DNA of 23,340 bases from JBDHDH01 sp039591615 (lineage in GTDB: Bacteria; Gemmatimonadota; Gemmatimonadetes; Gemmatimonadales; GWC2-71-9). The notes beneath the pieces are model-generated. The model saw only the letters and a program-made list of their open reading frames with translations. It did no database searches and had not been told where the DNA came from. The stretch lies in contig JBDHDH010000075.1 of the NCBI GenBank assembly GCA_039591615.1, positions 1 through 23,340 on the forward strand. Reading direction: 5' to 3'. Below, piece after piece: positions 22,788 through 23,340 of the stretch. Every line of letters starts with the position of its first letter. The stretch's first letter is position 1. Both the position numbers and the translations under genes were made by a program.

Positions 22788-23201
22788 ATGACGGGCACTC
22801 ACCGCGAACGCCTCAAGTTCCTCGAGTTCGAGTTCGAACGGCTTCCCAGCGGCCGCTGTCGCTCGCGCGTGGTGCTCGAATGGCAGCCGGGGGAGCAGTA
22901 CGAAGGCCGCGCTGAGGGGCTCGGATCCCAGGCGGCGGAGCTACGCTGCTGTGCCCAGGCCGCCGTGAAGGCCCTCCAGGCGGCGGTGGGCACGCGAATC
23001 AAATTCGAGCTGCTGGGCGTGAAAGCGGTGAAAGCCTTTGATGCCACTGTCGTTATAGTGTCTCTATCGTGTCATAACGAGCGCCCGCCCAGCCGCGTGG
23101 TGGGGTCCTGTCTGACCGTGGACGAGGTGCATCGTGGCGCAGTGCTTGCGGTACTCAACGCTACGAACAGACTGCTCGGTAACATCGTTTACATGAGGTA
23201 A
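22788..23201 (+). CDS. Small protein resembling a free-standing LeuA-dimer domain
   Basis: A 137-residue cytoplasmic protein. Residues 38-130 follow the order and key positions of the C-terminal regulatory (LeuA-dimer) domain of 2-isopropylmalate/citramalate synthases: a strand and G-R-A-E-G-L-G turn, a helix (A-A-V-K-A-L), strands F-E-L-L-G-V-K-A-V and D-A-T-V-V-I-V-S-L, a short V-V-G-S strand, and a last helix R-G-A-V-L-A-V-L-N-A-T-N-R-L-L. This is a by-eye fold comparison, not a database match. No catalytic TIM barrel is attached. It may be a small-molecule sensor or oligomerisation unit. The ATG has a weak ribosome-binding site and lies 18 nt after the previous stop. An alternative is an unrelated dodecin-like or ACT-like fold. 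Confidence 0.65.
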   Translation: MTGTHRERLKFLEFEFERLPSGRCRSRVVLEWQPGEQYEGRAEGLGSQAAELRCCAQAAVKALQAAVGTRIKFELLGVKAVKAFDATVVIVSLSCHNERPPSRVVGSCLTVDEVHRGAVLAVLNATNRLLGNIVYMR

Positions 23202-23209
23202 TCGACACG

Positions 23210-23340
23210 TTGGGGTGTGGCGGTTCCCGATCCGCACTGATCGACCTGGAGCCGGCTCGGGCAGCCGTGCCACCGAAGGCGCACCCGGTGGCGGTGCCGG
23301 TGCCGGCCCCCACGGCGGAGGATTCGGCAGCCGACGAAGC
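23210..23340 (+). CDS. Possible partial ORF running off the right edge
   Basis: This frame is open from 23183 to the end of the window. The only usable start is a TTG at 23210, with GAGG at 23195-23198 as a rather distant site. The predicted start reads L-G-C-G-G-S-R-S-A-L-I-D-L-E-P-A-R, then turns Ala/Pro/Val-rich (P-V-A-V-P-V-P-A-P). No domain is recognised, and a GC-rich non-coding stretch could look the same. Confidence 0.22.
   Translation, partial: MGCGGSRSALIDLEPARAAVPPKAHPVAVPVPAPTAEDSAADE

Overview
The window is high-GC DNA, densely packed with genes. It looks like a chromosomal fragment of a Gemmatimonadota-type bacterium. The clues are a serine/threonine kinase carrying three Ig-like (BIG2) repeats, a large secreted M14 peptidase, Sec signal peptides ending in A-Q, and frequent GTG/TTG starts with 4-bp ATGA overlaps. 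This placement is inferred from gene content; there is no rRNA or marker gene to prove it. No tRNA, rRNA, CRISPR array, insertion sequence or phage gene was seen.

Layout: (1) 45-2446, plus strand: two GT4 glycosyltransferases in tandem, probably part of a glycolipid or exopolysaccharide locus that begins before the window. (2) 5825-2580, minus strand: a complete frdABCD operon for a four-subunit, E. coli-type quinol:fumarate reductase (or succinate dehydrogenase). (3) 5826-6412: a non-coding stretch with a strong hairpin, followed by a small TPR-like protein gene (6413-6910) and a secreted beta-barrel protein gene (7140-8525). (4) 10972-8564, minus strand: a membrane-anchored Ser/Thr kinase with BIG2 repeats. 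(5) 11280-13916: an M14 zinc-carboxypeptidase homologue in which Asp replaces the first zinc-binding His.

(6) 14060-17769 is the most novel part. It is a compact, translationally coupled five-gene cassette: an HPr-kinase-like kinase, a PF14907-type nucleotidyltransferase, a PqqD/RRE protein, a PRMT-like methyltransferase with an extra C-terminal helical (PqqD-like) domain, and an 82-residue peptide with a twin-arginine leader and a His/Gly/Pro-rich tail. Kinase, nucleotidyltransferase and RRE also accompany some lasso-peptide loci, but no lasso cyclase or leader protease is present here. I read it as a candidate undescribed peptide-modification (RiPP-like) system. The methyltransferase has a perfect 24-bp tandem duplication at the position equivalent to the PRMT THW loop.

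(7) 17924-22137 is one operon: a MerA-like flavin disulfide reductase, a TVP38/VTT membrane protein, a DUF547 protein, and a TIGR04283/TIGR04282 pair of glycosyltransferase-type proteins named for arsenosugar biosynthesis. No ArsM or ArsS is in view. (8) 22252-23201: three small genes of unknown role. The last looks like a free-standing domain resembling the regulatory (LeuA-dimer) domain of 2-isopropylmalate synthase. A possible further ORF runs off the right edge.
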